A stretch of DNA of 64,000 nt. Origin: Phoronis australis (lineage: Eukaryota; Phoronida; Phoronidae). Within the stretch, counting starts at the first letter, position 1. Each line of letters begins with the position of its first letter. Below the pieces are notes generated by a model. That model did no database searches. It saw only the letters and a program-made list of their open reading frames with translations, and was not told where the DNA came from. Positions 33,288 to 46,590 of this stretch are shown here, piece by piece. The stretch covers positions 313,555-377,554 of the forward strand of contig NMRA01000273.1 of NCBI GenBank assembly GCA_002633005.1, given 5' to 3'. Made by a program: the position numbers and the translations under genes.

Positions 33288-33880
33288 TGCGTTAGACAGA
33301 ACCCTGGGAACCCGGAAAATTATGGGTCAGCGTGCACGATTCTAAAGCACTATGTAGAGACGGCAAATCACAGCCATTGTCCTCGTGGTAAGAGTAGCTG
33401 TAAGTTCCAAGCTGATATCGCTACAGGATCTAGTAATCATCACGAAGTTAAACCGCTACCAGATGTCACCGTGAATATATTAAAACCCATGTCTGACCAG
33501 TTGTCATCTACTGATTTACTTCGTGAATATGTAGATGTTGTGTCTCAAAACAAGAATGATTGTTTTTATACAACAGTCTGGAAGGTAGTACCGAAGATCA
33601 GTATCATGGAAGCGAGGCGGTGAAATTGCTTGTCATTGTGTTATTCAACGATGGGCTTATGGAAATGGTCAAGTAGGTGTTCAGTGCTGCAAACATTGAG
33701 CACTCGGCCTATCACTGAATAATGTTTGTCGCCAGTTGATAATGAGCATCAGAAGGTGCAAAAAGTGAGGGCTACAAGAAAAGAAGAAAGACGAAAAGGA
33801 ATAACAGATACATTTAAAAAAGAAAGAACAAGTCAGGAGCATTCCATTCCAGTTGAGTGGCACTTGTGGCGTCTTGCAAG
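33288..33880 (+). pseudogene. Mutator-like (MULE) transposase relic, C-terminal part
   Basis: After an acceptor-like TTGGTTTTCAG, the frame reads ILKHYVETANHSHCPRGKSS, then CKFQADIATGSSNHHEVKPL, VNILKPMSDQLSSTDLL, and QNKNDCFYTTVWKVVPK. This follows the order of animal Mutator-type transposases (CP.G..SWCKYQ..ATG...H...LP.AV...IKP....L....LL..C, TQN.NES.N...W...PK). The N-E-S step is degraded to NKNDCF. After a stop at 33622 the relic continues out of frame, including LLVIVLFNDG and a basic tail VDNEHQKVQKVRATRKEERR (33737 on). The catalytic core upstream is not visible. Dead element. Confidence 0.8.
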
Positions 33881-34302
33881 ATCTGTATGAAAGACATTAT
33901 TATAGGTTTCAAAATTTTTCGCAAGCCTTGGATGTCAGGCTAAATTATACGTCATGAATTTCTCTTTTTATCAGGTTTGGAAGAATAGCTCTAAAGTAGA
34001 GAATTTCCCTTGGGGAGGCAGGAATAACAGCAACCTTCTGGTTTGATTTCCCTGTCCTTGAAATAAAACAATAGATATTAAATCTATTTGCATACCAAAT
34101 TTGAAAAAGTTCGGCCAACGTAATCCGAAAAATGGCATCACAGCGCAATCTTGTGTCTGATTTCGTCCAAGAACAGAAGTCCTTGGGCTATTGAAGAAAT
34201 AAACATTGTACATAAATTTCATTAAATATGGTAAGCTAACAAAACACATTTGTAATTAACTAGTCAACAAGAGAGCTCGATAACGTTAAGTTGTAGCAAG
34301 AA

Positions 34303-34638
34303 ATGGATTTCACAATGCTGATAGTGCTTGAGAGATTCCCCGATAGCTCTGTTAATGATCTATCCAAAGAAAAAAATCCCATCTATAACCACACAACCAA
34401 AAAAGGAAAAAATGGCTGCCACAGTGCCATCTTGTTTCCAATCTTAATAAAAAACAGCAGGCTTATTTATACCCAAAAGTTTGGATCAAAAAGATTACTT
34501 CTAAGTAGATTTTTTAACTTCATCAAAGAATATTATATGAGTGAAAAGTATAATGCTCGTAAGGATTTGAATTTAGAATTTATACAAAAAAGATGGTGTA
34601 ACTTTGAAACGTTTTTTCTTAGCAATCAAGAGGATTAG
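34303..34638 (+). CDS. Unassigned 111-codon ORF
   Basis: Lysine- and phenylalanine-rich protein ending KRWCNFETFFLSNQED. It is followed within about 100 bp by AATAAATA and an (AT)n tract (34717-34740), as at the 3' end of some retroelements. No domain is recognised. It may be the tail of a degraded retrotransposon or chance. Confidence 0.25.
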   Translation: MDFTMLIVLERFPDSSVNDLSKEKNPIYNHTTKKGKNGCHSAILFPILIKNSRLIYTQKFGSKRLLLSRFFNFIKEYYMSEKYNARKDLNLEFIQKRWCNFETFFLSNQED

Positions 34639-34716
34639 TTGTGGGGTGTTTGTGTGTGTGCGTGTCTGGTGTTCTTTGTCTTTTTGTGGTATTGTAATGT
34701 TTTTCTCTTTGTCAAT

Positions 34717-34740
34717 AAATATATATATATATATATATAA
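34717..34740. repeat. (AT)n microsatellite
   Basis: About eleven AT repeats directly after CAATAA, followed by an A-rich run. Confidence 0.9.
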
Positions 34741-35825
34741 GAAAAAATAAAAAAAAACAGCAGGGTTCGAGCCATTGACTAAACACATGTTGTATATAAT
34801 TTCATGTTGATCCGATAAAAATTACCATCTGTAGCATACGAACAAAGAAACAAATAAACAAAAAAAATACGTCAAAGCAACATACTTGAAACATTCTTTA
34901 TTTTTCACAGCTTCAGAATCACATCTAACTAGTGGTAATGGTTTCGTTTCATATTTGCAAGGGGAACCTGCAAATATAGCCAGTGTATTATACACACACC
35001 TTCCTTAACCACATTTACAGTGGAGTCTCAATCAGATTGTTTGCAGGCTGGGAAGTTTTATCTCTGTTACCTTTAAATATTACAGGTGTCTGCATACCAT
35101 TCATAGACACCCTCCAAGTTAAACCAAGCCTTGTGAGTGTGTTGTAGGGTAATCAGCATTCTCACTGATTATTAAATTGCTTTGGCATAATGTTCTCACC
35201 CCAGCAAATAAGCATTTGAGAATACAATGGTATTGTCTGGAGGCAGTGGTGCACGAACACTGCAGCAGGGGGTAATAATAGGAAGAAATAAGTTATTGTT
35301 ACAAATGGTCTAGGGATACCTGCAGCTTCTGTCACTTCTGTGGGCAGAGTCAGAGGATATTGTTCTTTTGTTGTTTGGCTGTTTTTTGGAATTTGTCTCA
35401 AGTGTAGTGAAATATTCGAACACTGTGTTGGATCCATTCACTGTCATATTTAGGAGAATGTATTTAGTTATCACTCTATAACTAAAAGACATTTTTCCCG
35501 TCAAATGCAGAAGTGATAAGCATCTATCGCAATTTTTGAAGTTCCCTGGATTATTTTATTTAAAAAAGCTAAAGTTTTCACGCATAATGGAAACAAAGAA
35601 TATTTTGAAAACGAATAGCAGTTAGCACGATTGTGGTGTAACTGTCAATCTATTATTAAACACTACAAGTATTTAGGTGTTACAAGAGGAGCAACCTGTG
35701 TAAAGGGATCATTGATGTCATGTATCTAGGAACCAATATTGGTTCCAGGCTTGTATTACCGTACCTGCTGAATTACCAGTATCAAAATTGTCTACAAAAA
35801 TGTGCTGTACTCCATGCTCAGTAAA

Positions 35826-36085
35826 CTGCATATGTCTACTTCCTGTTGTAATTTAAGCATGTTTGATTTGTACAGACTGTTGGGCATGGCAAATGCACTG
35901 ATTTCACAAAATAAATGGAACAGTTGTGAACTAAAAGTATTAAATCTAGGAATACTGTTAGTAATTTAAAATTTTGGAAGTCTGACTTTGATATTCGCTG
36001 TGGCCACTTCGTGGCAACATGGTATTTTTCTCAGGTCGCGAAACACAATCTCAAGTTGCATTGGAGAGCTGCTTGTCAGATGTAC
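35826..36085 (+). repeat. Dispersed repeat A, copy 2 (truncated on the left)
   Basis: CTTCCTGTTGTAATTTAAGC, then AACAGTTGTGAACTAAAAGT, GATATTCGCTGTGGCCACTT and GCGAAACACAATCT parallel copy 1. This copy shows what the insertion site of copy 3 looked like before the piggyBac arrived (intact TAATTTAAGC). Confidence 0.78.
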
Positions 36086-39039
36086 CAGGGTGATGCGATG
36101 AATGCTGCTGGCAAATTAAGAAACCCACCCTTTTAAAAGGTTGCCAATATGACACCCCATCCTTTTAGGTAGTACACATGACTAAAATGGGCCCATTTGT
36201 TGGGAGCTTTTATGAAAAGGTCGTCTATCGGTAGATTGCCTTTCCGTACGACATGTTCCTTGAACTAAAACTGAATAAAAAATTCTTTGTACTGTTTTAT
36301 TTAATGCAAGAAATCTCAATAAAATAAGACACTTCTGTAGAGTTCGTACAAAAATTGCTCCTCAAACTAGGCATTAGCCATTTGGAAGAGAACTCTTAAA
36401 AGTGTAAAGGCATGCTTTCGTTCAGGAACTTGGGGATCGTTGGCTGTGAAAAAGTCACCCATCTGGGACACCTACTTTGTACCTCCCCCAGTTAGTGTTT
36501 TCTGGACAGCATTGGTTAAAAGCATATTACCTGACACTTTGTGGTACAGTGGAAGTGGGAGGAGTGAAAGCGTTCACTGACCAATCAAAAATTGCATTTA
36601 CTCAAGGCCACATGTCCGTTCAGTCGTTAAACATGCTGTTTGAGCAGTGCAGCAATTATGCAGAATGTTTAACTAAACGTGTAAAAAGGACCAACAGAAA
36701 TCTTGGGTAGATGAACTGTTCGGTTGATTTGCGTTAACCGAATGAATAGACAAATCATTCAACTATCTTTTGAATGGTGCATGGGAATTTTTAATTATTA
36801 ATTAATAACAGGGGTACCTGTACAGATTGTTACTATTTGCCTGGAGCTTTTAGCTCATGTCAAGGGTGATAGGAGCCACAGTAAGATCAAGGAAAACCAA
36901 GCGGTGTTGATTATTATGGAAAAAAATTCCCGATGTCTTGCCCAATTCAGATTATTTTGACCCATGATGAATTTCATGCAAATTTAGTCGCCATTTTAAT
37001 ACTTGCTATGACTGATGTTGGCTAATATAAGGCTCATGCAACACAGTGCAGACAATGTGGCTCTTCTGAAATGGGCCTTACTTACAATCTGCATGCGTTT
37101 TCATGTTCGTTACAAAAGCACATAGCAAAGCAGTTGGGTAGTTTGACATCATTTTGACGACTAATCTGAACATTGATGTCACGTCCTTATCAAGAAGCAG
37201 GTGTTTTAGCAATAGCTAGGGCATAGCCTTTGCAGGGGCACGAAAATGGGCCATTTATAAAACCAGTAGTCCAATTCTGTGAATATAACTTGCATACTTG
37301 ACATAACATCAGAAATCTTCGCCTGTAAACGTCTTAAATGATGAATTGAACAGCTGGCCTTCTTGGCCCCCAGTAGTCCTGCCCTGTTAATGATTTGGTG
37401 ATTTGTCATCACAGGTGTGCTATTAATTACTAATAGGAGTATCTGTTTGTTAGAGTAAATATTGGGTGAAAGATGTGCTTCCTAGTTGAAAATTAAACCG
37501 ATCATTTCCTTTGGACTGTTCCTAAAGACAGACTCATTTACTTTGACATACAGAACCCCAAGCAGAATGCTGTACAAGTCACGTAGGTTTACATTTTCAG
37601 TAATTGGATCACCCATTTTTAGACCTCCCTGTAAGCATAGTTCGGGTGATATGTTGTTGAAGCATCTACTTGGGTGACTTATAGCCATTAGTGAACACTA
37701 GAAAAGCAGGACAACAACTTCCGGTTTATCAAATCCCACGTTTTGTGGGACAAGGCGGGCCGAGTTGATGAGATGACACGTAATTTCTTCCTCTCTGGTT
37801 TTGTTTTTGTACCCAATAGTATGCATCATGTGGGTGAACAAAATGCGTATAGAACTGAAGTTTGGTAACCTTCATTGGGCAACCTGCACATTTGTTTCTA
37901 GTGATACTTGCAATGGAGAATGTGACCATGCTGGATCAGGATCAGTATCTGCAATCTTATTGGATTTTTTTGTGCAAATATCAGTGGTGGTATCATTGTT
38001 AGAGTTCAACTGGGAGTTGAAGCCTCATGGTTACAGCATTAACTAACCTATTTGATTACAAATACTTTAACATTTTTAGCTGTTCTGCTGTAATTGTCCG
38101 TATTGTTTACTCTGTCGTGTTTCTCAAATCTCTGTTTTTGTTAAGTGCTGTTTAATAAAAGGTGCTCTATAATTACTGACAATAATGATAATAATATAAA
38201 TCATTGTTAAGTTGACTGCATTTTGTTTCTCATGAATGACGTTGTTTTCTTCCTTGCATGATACTCCCTTGGGGTTTACCTCGTGGTTAGAGGGCGCTTT
38301 ATTCATGAATGGGTGTCTGATAGAATGCAGACAGATGCAAATTAGTACGAGTATTCTTGAAAATATTACAATGAATTGTTTTTAACACCTTAAGGGATTT
38401 TGATGTTGGCGTTGTTCAGAGTAGCAGCGAGTGTAAGGGTTTCCCATAATAGCCCCTGCTTTTCTTAGATATTAGTCACAGTACAATCCTTGATCAAAAA
38501 AATGTATTTTGCAATACAAACATTGATGTTTTGTATTGAGTAAGTCAACAAAAACACATTTTATCTTCAAACTATCGTCCAAATATTGAGAAAATAGTTG
38601 TGTTGTGCTGTGCCAGAGAAACCTGCTTGCAGTTATTCAACGAAATGAGAAGCAAAAGATTTCTTTCTCCAACCATACAAATCCACATAAGAGTTCTTGA
38701 TATGAACTATAATATTGATAAAACTTGCAAAAGATTTACTCATTTTTCATTACACGCCGTCACTGTTTCCAATTTCAATGGTTTACAAATTCAGTCTCTA
38801 ACGTTCTGTACTGAAGGATTATGTTGTGTAATCCCTATGAAAGAGAAGTGTTTCTGGAACCTTCCTACAAATATGTCCTTTTGTGAGAACACTCTGACCT
38901 GGGTATTCTGATTTTGTTGTGCACCCATTGTCAAAAACAGTTCCTTAGAACACTGTGTTTCCAGGTCCAGAACTCTCTCCTGTTGTGAGTTAGGGACAGT
39001 TCAATATCAGTTTTATAGAATTCTGAATTAATGTTTCTG

Positions 39040-40335
39040 ACTAGTCCATCTATCCTCTGTATCTCTTCTGCTTCTTACAGGATTTTTGTAAAATGTTTGT
39101 AGATATTTGTTCCCATTAAGTGGACGACGGGCAATGCTGGGCTTAAAATGAATCCATTTACCACTGTGTTCCTCGGTGGAAATTTTTGGTCTTACAAAGT
39201 TCCTGTACGGATTTATATGAAGTTTTGGGATATTGGTTTCTATTGGGGTGACGACAATACCTCTATTTTCCGCGTTTGCCTTTCTATTCGCCAGACTGCT
39301 TGAAGGATCACTGTGAAATTTCATAGTTTTTCTATGTGTTCCTTTTTACTTAAGCACAGTTTTTTGCTTCTTCCTCGGTATCTACCAAGTTCCTTTATGG
39401 ATCTTCCGTTGGCACCTGTTTCACCATTATATCTTTACTGTTTGTGATGCGCAAGGCTGGGTCTTATGGAACGTTTTTTTTTAACCTGTTTTTGGTCAGT
39501 TTAACAAATTATGCAACCTAATGTACTTGAACCTTTTATGGTGACTTATGGTTCTTGGAAGATGAAATTCTCACTTGGTCATGTCGTGGTTTGATACTTA
39601 TTTAATTGGATTTTATTGAAATTTTCTTAAATGATATAGTGTAAAAATGTTAAGTATGTCACACTGACCAGAAAATTTCATTGTACCTATTAAATTTCTT
39701 GATGTCTGGTAGGCAGGCCTGTTGGTGATGGTTATGCACCCGCATATTCACATGTGGGTGCTTATTGCTGTCTTGTTTCTGATGAGAGACAGGTTCTACT
39801 GGTCTGGCGTCCTCTAGTGACAATTGTTTTTTGTGTCCATGGCTGTATCTCCATAAATCTCTGAAGGAACTTTGTGAAATTTGGCCGATGTGTTCTTATG
39901 GAGATGGCTACGGATGACTGTGAGTTTCATACCAATCTGGCAACAGCCGTGCCCCTTAATGACAATTTTATTTTTTTATGTGTGCATCTGTGTCTTTGGT
40001 GTTCGTGAATAGATTTTTGTGAAATTTAGCTGATAGGTTTCAATGCCTTTTCATTTTCGGGCAGAATCTTTGTATTCTGCACCACATAGTTTTCAATTTA
40101 TAATTTGTTGTTTTTTTAGTGTCTGCCTGTTTATCTACCAATGACTCTGACTACCACAGTGCCCCCTAGTGACAATTTCAGTTCTTACATGTACCTCTAC
40201 ATCTTTTGACTTTGTAAGTGGGTTTCATGATATTTGGCATTTAGTTTTGTATTAGAGAGGTGACGACACCTTTCCAATTTCGAATGGGTTTGACATATTT
40301 TTCGCTATCTAATGACCATTTTTAACAAACATCCC
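39040..40335. repeat. Repeat E block 1 (degenerate, ~146-bp units)
   Basis: Recurrent text CTCC-TAAATC-CT-AAGGA, then CTT-GTGAAATTTGG and CCCCTAGTGACAATTT (tag at 39815 and 40167). The unit start ACCCGCATATTCACATGTGG at about 39738 matches the hairpin-bearing start of block 3. The left part, 39040-39340, is strongly diverged. Confidence 0.7.
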
Positions 40336-41764
40336 TAAAAACATGTTATTTGCGATACAGTTGTTCAACATTCCTCCTTGCTCTTGTTGTTTGTCATGTA
40401 CATCAACTTGGATGATTACTTCAGTTTGTGAGTCAAGTAACTGTAAAATAACATTAGAATTAAAGTTGTCATACCAGAGCCATGCAATTAGTGAATGCCC
40501 AAAGGGTGCACTCGAGAGGGAGTTGATGTTTTCCTGTTGAGGAAATTGCTAAACCACATTCACCTCATTATGAATGGAGTCTCTGTTCAAGTGTCTTCTA
40601 CTATAGTACTTGAAATGTAAATTTGTAGTTGTCAGTGGCGATGCTCTTGCCTGACACTCCGAAGTACTTTCCTTTTTTGCTCCATCCTGAAATGCATCGT
40701 GTCACTCTGATTATGCACCATTTTACCCACAATGCTGTGCAACTGTAGGGCATTATCCGATTGCTGCTGTGCTTTTGACTATGCTCATATTTCTTCAATT
40801 ATGAACACAATATTGTGGAACAGTGAAATTATATTGATGTAAATTTTCAGTCAACAAAAAAGAAGAAAGTTTTACTTGTTTATTACACAATTTATGTTAT
40901 TGGCCAGTTTGTAAAATTTTCAGCATTTATAACAATGTGGTGAGCTTTTAAAAAAGAGAAAAATGACTTACAACTTGCAATTACTTTTATTTCACTTTTG
41001 AGGAAACTTGATTCATGATTCTATTGCCATATTTTGCTATTGTGCTGTAGTTGCAATGCTGTCCAAAACGTTTGAGAAACTGAATGTGCAAAATATTCTT
41101 CAGTTGTCTGTTTTTTCTCCAAAGCGTGCAAGTTGACATTGCGTGTTTTTTCAAAATATTTCTGAACGCAGGACTTCGCTATTGCACATCATGTTTACTA
41201 AAAGACATCGCGTTAAAAAGTGTCTCCAGTTAAGCATACTTACGTACTGGATGACCCGTTGTGTAATAAGAAATGTGCAATATCTTGTGCTCGTGGTCAC
41301 TTTGTAGTCATGTGCTTCTGCTCTCAAATGGTTTTAAGTTGGAAATACGTGACAATGATATCTAAACTTCCACTCCGATGACGTATGGGGCTACATCTCC
41401 TATACTGCTCTGAGGATCGTTGTGAAAATGTATTCCTATGACACGGCCCTTGGTGCCTCGATTTCTTGGGTGAATGTGTTGATTTCATTCTGCGCTGAAA
41501 ATTATTTAAAAACCACATGAAATTTGCTGCATCAGGCCCAAAAATTCACCTCCAATAATTAAAAAAGGTTAGAATTACTTTTTAACTCGCACAGACCCTC
41601 ACTTCAGAAGGTTTTACCATACTTGTCCGGTTACCGGCCAGGGCGCTTAAATTGGGAATATAAAGAGCAGGGTGTGGGCAGTAAGCCGAGCATGGGCGGT
41701 TAAAATCAGAATTTTTGAAAAGTTGGAAGTGGGTGCTTACTGCTAGTAAATAAGTTTGGCACAA

Positions 41765-43310
41765 CTTCGACTACTGTTTTTACTATGAAGAGAACGGTTG
41801 ACGATGATTTTCTGACGACTTTGACTATTGTGGCGTCTCCTAGTGGCAGTTTTGTTTGTTTTTGCGCCCATGGCTGTACCTCCTAAATGCTCTATAGGAT
41901 ATTTATTAAATGTAGCAATTGTATTTATATGAAGTTGACAACGGATGACGACGACTTTCGGACAGATTGGACTGCCAGTGTGTGTCCCTTAGTGGCAATT
42001 TTATTTTGTTTACGTTTACCTATTTATATGCAAAGGTCCTCAAAGGATTTCCATAAAATGTGGCACATAGGCCTCTATTAACAAGGTGATGCTATTCTGT
42101 TTTCGGATGGATTCGAGGTATTTTGAGCCACCTAGTGGCCATTTTTATTGTTTTCGAATCTGTTTTTTGGCATCCATCCCTCTGTCATCCAAGCCACTTG
42201 ATGATTGTGAAAATTGTCATGTATGTTCCAACTGTGAAAAGGACGATTGACAATGATTTTACATCGACTACTGTGGCGCCTCCTAGTGGCAGTTTTGGGT
42301 TTTTTTGCACCCATACCTGTATCTCCTAAGCCCTCTGCAGGATCTTTATTATTAAGTTTAGTACATATATTCATATGAATTTAACAACAGAAGATGACGA
42401 CTTTCAGATGGATCCGATGAACACTGTGCTCCCCTAGTGACAATTTCATTTTTTCTGGTTTCCTCCGTTTCTCTGAAGTTCCTCGACGAATTTTCATGAA
42501 ATTTGGTAAATGACTGTCTTTTCAGGTAACATTTTCCGGTTTTCAGACGGATTCAACATATTTTGTGCCATCTTGTGATCATTTTTACTATTTTCTTGTC
42601 TGTTTTTGGTGTCCGCCCTCTGTCAACCAAACTGCTGGTAAGAAAATTGTGAAAACTGGCTTATATATTCTTAGTGTAAAGAGAACGGTTGATGATTTTC
42701 CAACTTCAGTTGCTGTGTTGTCACCTAGCGGCAGTTTCGTTTTTTGCCCCCTTAACTTATCTGATGAGTTCTCTGCAGGATCTTCATTAAGTTTAACAAA
42801 TGTATTCATATAAAGTTGACAACAGAAGACGACAACTTTCAGAGGGATCCGACGAACGCTTTGTCCACTAGTGGCAATTTCATTTTTTCTGTTTTGCTAT
42901 GTTTCTCTGTTCCTTGGCGGATTTTCATGCAATGTGGTAAGTAGATTTCTGTTGAAAAACGGTGTCATTTACCTGTTTTTTGATGGATTCGAAGTATTGT
43001 GCACCATCCAGTGGCCATTTTTACGATTAAAATAAACACCATAAAAGCGCACGGTTTAGAGTGCATTTGTGGGCGCATTTCAAAGCTCCGCATTACTGTT
43101 GTTGTTATTTTGGTTTTGTGTTTGCCTGGATATCTATCGACTTCCTTTGTGTATGTTCATGCAATTTGGCAAATAAGTACTATAAAGGAGATGACAGCAC
43201 CTGCACATCCTAGTGGCCTTTTTATTACTTTTGTGTCTGTTGTTTGTCATTTACATCCTTGCCCTCCAAACTGCTTGAAGAATCACAGTGAAAGGTGATA
43301 AGTGTGTTCC
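41765..43310. repeat. Repeat E block 2 (~146-bp units, 3-unit super-period ~445 bp)
   Basis: The landmark CYAGTGGC or its variant recurs at 41841, 41990, 42133, 42284, 42435, about 42577, 42726, 42869 and about 43010: spacing 141-151 bp. Every third unit is more alike (GAAGAGAACGGTTGACGATG at 41786, its relatives at 42234 and 42675). Units share GTATCTCCTAAGCCCTCTGC and TTTCATGAAATTTGG text. The ORFs inside are by-products of the repeat on both strands. Confidence 0.88.
42124..42142 (-). promoter_or_regulatory. CTCF-like motif in repeat E
   Basis: The minus strand reads ATGGCCACTAGGTGGCTCA, again 12/12 to the core. The neighbour at 42273-42292 (CTGCCACTAGGAGGCGCCAC) is 11/12. Confidence 0.5.
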
Positions 43311-43579
43311 TGTTTAGGAGGTCGTAATGCTGACTTGCTTTGTGGTCCTAGAGGCTATTTCAGGTTTACTAATATTGCTCTCTTTTGAGAGAATGTTTCA
43401 TCCTTTGTATCTGTGTTTTTTGTGGTTGATACATAGGGCGGGTGCATGTTAATGCTTCTTTATGTTGTTCATGTTACCTGTGTCACTGTTGTTGGGGTGA
43501 ATATTTGAAAAGTATCAAATAAAACAACCCCTTGTACCATTATTGACTCCTGACCATAACTGGTATGGTACTCAACACA

Positions 43580-43690
43580 ACTGTTCAAACCCTCTCGAAG
43601 TCTGGCCGTCACTCTGCTGTAAAATCCACCTGTTTACTGCAAAGTAAACTTGCACAGTTAACTTCGACCCTCAGGACCACACTCTCCAAA
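43580..43690 (+). repeat. Repeat B, copy 1
   Basis: AATCCACCTGTTTACTGCAA, then GTTAACTTCGACC and CTCCAAAACAT match 51361-51500 in order. Confidence 0.6.
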
Positions 43691-45790
43691 ACATTAACAC
43701 ATTGATGTTTGTGTAACGGGCAATTACTGAAATATTGTAATTGCATAATGAACAAATAAGTCTAAAGGACCAAACTGCTTTGAAACGGTTGGAGTGGTGG
43801 TGTCCCACATCCGAAGTCCAGGCCCACAAAATGTCTGAATAATTGGGGTGTAACAGGTTTTTTACGCTATGCAAAGTGATGGGCCACAATACCTTAGAAG
43901 GAAATAATCCAACGGAAAGAAATGAGTGGTTGTTGTTGTTTGATGAGGGGGTGTGGGTGCTGTGGGAGAAGATGGATGATTTTGGGACAGTAGAGATTGA
44001 AGCAGAAAGTTTAAGGAAATGAAAAATGTTGCACCTAATCTGATTATTTAGCTTTCTAGGACCTTGAACATGATATATTGTGATGGAATGGGAAGAATGT
44101 AACAGTCTGACCTTTTCAGTTTTTTTTTTAAATAAGCATGCTTGTTATCTTTAGTAAGTGCTTTAGTCACTGAATAGAGTTGGTTTGTTATGGAAGGTGC
44201 TTTGATTTTACATAAGTCACCAATTTGTTTCGCCACTTGTTTTATAATACAATTAGTAGTCTGATTTATAATTTTTACTTGTATTCAATCACCTAGATGA
44301 ATAATGACATCTATCATCTAATGCACTTGTTTTATTCTTGTGACGGAAGCCTAAAAAGTTGGTCCATATTGTTAAGTCAGAAATGCCCCAAAAAGATGTG
44401 TTTTTGGAGTTTTACTGTGTTCCATTTAAGCTCATCTGTTTCCGCCCACTGTCTCTATAAACTTATGGAGTCCAGCTTCAATACAGCTGAGCTTTTCCAC
44501 CGTTTATGGCCCATAGGGCCTGAACATGCTAAGTATAGAAAAATTACCTCTCTCCAGGGGTTCATGTTCTTGAAGGTTTTGTTCTGAGATTCTTGTCAAC
44601 TTCGCTGAGCTTAAGTTACATTGTTACTTTTATACACATGCCTGCTTTAGTGTAGATTCCGTTAAATTCTTGTGGAATGTATGACATGATTTGGGTAGCT
44701 GGTCACGTGGTCATGACAATAACGTTCATATTCGCTGAGTTAAAAGTTGAGAAAATCAAGCAAATATATATTAGGTTCCAACTTATTTATGGTCTCGTGT
44801 TGTCTTTGTTTTTGAAACTCATTGTCTTCTAATGCCAAGATAAGTGTCTGTTTGAATTGTACCCACTCTTTGCCATGTTTGTAGCATTTCTGGATAATGA
44901 GAGTTTTAGGATATTTTACATCTTTGAAGTAATAAAGAGTTAGCTCGACAGTTTACGTACTATATGTAATCTTAGCTGACAGGATGAGTTTAGTTGTTCA
45001 AGAGGCAAATCTTTATTCAAAAAGAAACCAATTTGATTTTTTCATGTGCAAAAGTGTAATACAGGTTAAATGGAGCTGTTAGTGGCAATTATTCTTAATT
45101 GATCTTACGGTCACAATGTATGGTTGTGTTATTTGTTGGTGACTAGAAATTTATAAGTGCCACATTTGTATAGTTGCCAACATTCGAAAATAGGGAAGCG
45201 GGGCATCTTGATCTGGGGTACAGCAAGAAAAAATTTCTGCCACAAATCGTAGAAACGTCATGCCGATGGCCTTTTTATGCGCCCACATATTTATATGTGG
45301 ACGTGTTATGTCGTCATCCCCGTCCAGCTGTCCTTCCGGCGTCTGCTGCTCTGTGTACAAAATTCAACGTGCGTTCATGAAATTTTGCACACATGTTCCT
45401 TTCATACATGGGACGGCATGAGCGAACTTTTGGAGGGATCTGATTACCGGTGTGTCCCCTAGTGGAATTTTTATGCGCCCACATATTTATATGTGGTCGC
45501 ATATTGCCGACATCTCTGTCTGGGCGTCTGGTGTTCGCGGCTGTATCTCCTAAACCCCTTGCAGGATCTTATTGAAATTCGGTAGGTATGTTTCTATGGG
45601 GTTGAGGACAGAGGGCAACGAGTTTTGAACCGACCCGAACACCGCTGTGCCCCCTTGTGGCACTTTTAGTTTTTTACGTTCGCCTCTGTATCTTCAAAGG
45701 TCCTCAACCGATTTTCATGAAATTTGGCACATAGGCATCTATTAATGAGTTGACGCCATTCTCTTGTTTTTGGATGGATTCGAGACATTT

Positions 45791-45809
45791 TGCGCCATCT
45801 AGTGGCCAT
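45791..45809 (-). promoter_or_regulatory. CTCF-like motif in repeat E
   Basis: The minus strand reads ATGGCCACTAGATGGCGCA, a full 12/12 match to the CTCF core CCASYAGRKGGC. The strongest of the series. Binding is untested. Confidence 0.5.
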
Positions 45810-46570
45810 TTTTACTATTTTCGAGTTGTTTTTTTGGCGTCCGCCCCTCTAACAACCAAACCACTCTAAGGATGATTGTGAAAGTTGGCATGTATGTTCT
45901 TTCTATGAAGGGGACGGTTGACGATAATTTTCCGATGACTTGACTACTGTGGTGCCGCCTAGTGGCATTTTTTTTCGCACCCATACCTGTATCTGCTAAG
46001 CCCTCTGCAGGATCTTTATTAAATCTATCACGTGTATTTATATGAAGTTAACAAGAGAAGATGACGACTTTTTACGGATCCGAAAAACACTCTGTCCCCT
46101 TGTGTCAATTTCATTTTTTTGGCTTTCCTCTGTTTCTCTGAAGTTCCGCGACGAATTTTAATGAAATTTGGTAAGTGGCTTTCTTTTAAAGAAAGGATGA
46201 CATTTTCTGATTTTCAGATGGATTCGATGTATTTTGCAACATCTAGTGGCTATTTTGATGATACAAATAAACAACCCTAAAAGCACACCATTTGGGATGC
46301 ATTTGTGGGCGCATTTCAACGCTCCGCGTTGCTCTGTATCTTCAAAGGTCCTCGACATATTTTCATGAAATTTGGAGACATCAATTAGAGAGGAAGGATT
46401 TGACTTAGTTTGAGCCACGTAGTGGCCATTTTTGCTGTTTTCGAGTCTGTTTTTGGCATCCACTCCTCTATCAACCAAACCGCTCTAAGGATGATTGTGA
46501 AAATTGGCATGTATGTTCTTACTATGAAGAGGTCATGGCTGATGATGATTTTCCGACAATTTAGACTACT

Positions 46571-46590
46571 GTGGTGCCTCCTAGTGGCAA
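46571..46590 (-). promoter_or_regulatory. CTCF-like motif in repeat E
   Basis: The minus strand reads TTGCCACTAGGAGGCACCAC, 11/12 to the core. Similar sites: 45949-45968 (CCACTAGGCGGC), 46411-46429 (CCACTACGTGGC) and 40159-40175 (TCACTAGGGGGC). Confidence 0.45.

Noticed and set aside
34765-34785. GGGTTCGAGCC resembling a tRNA B box
   Set aside because: No A box at the right distance and no cloverleaf; the upstream sequence is an A-rich run.
38600-38911. 103-codon + strand frame
   Set aside because: No domain, no splice signals in matching phase, no neighbouring exon. Chance opening is likely.
42132-43298. Several 70-100 codon frames on both strands
   Set aside because: They arise from repeat E units on both strands and do not stay open from unit to unit.
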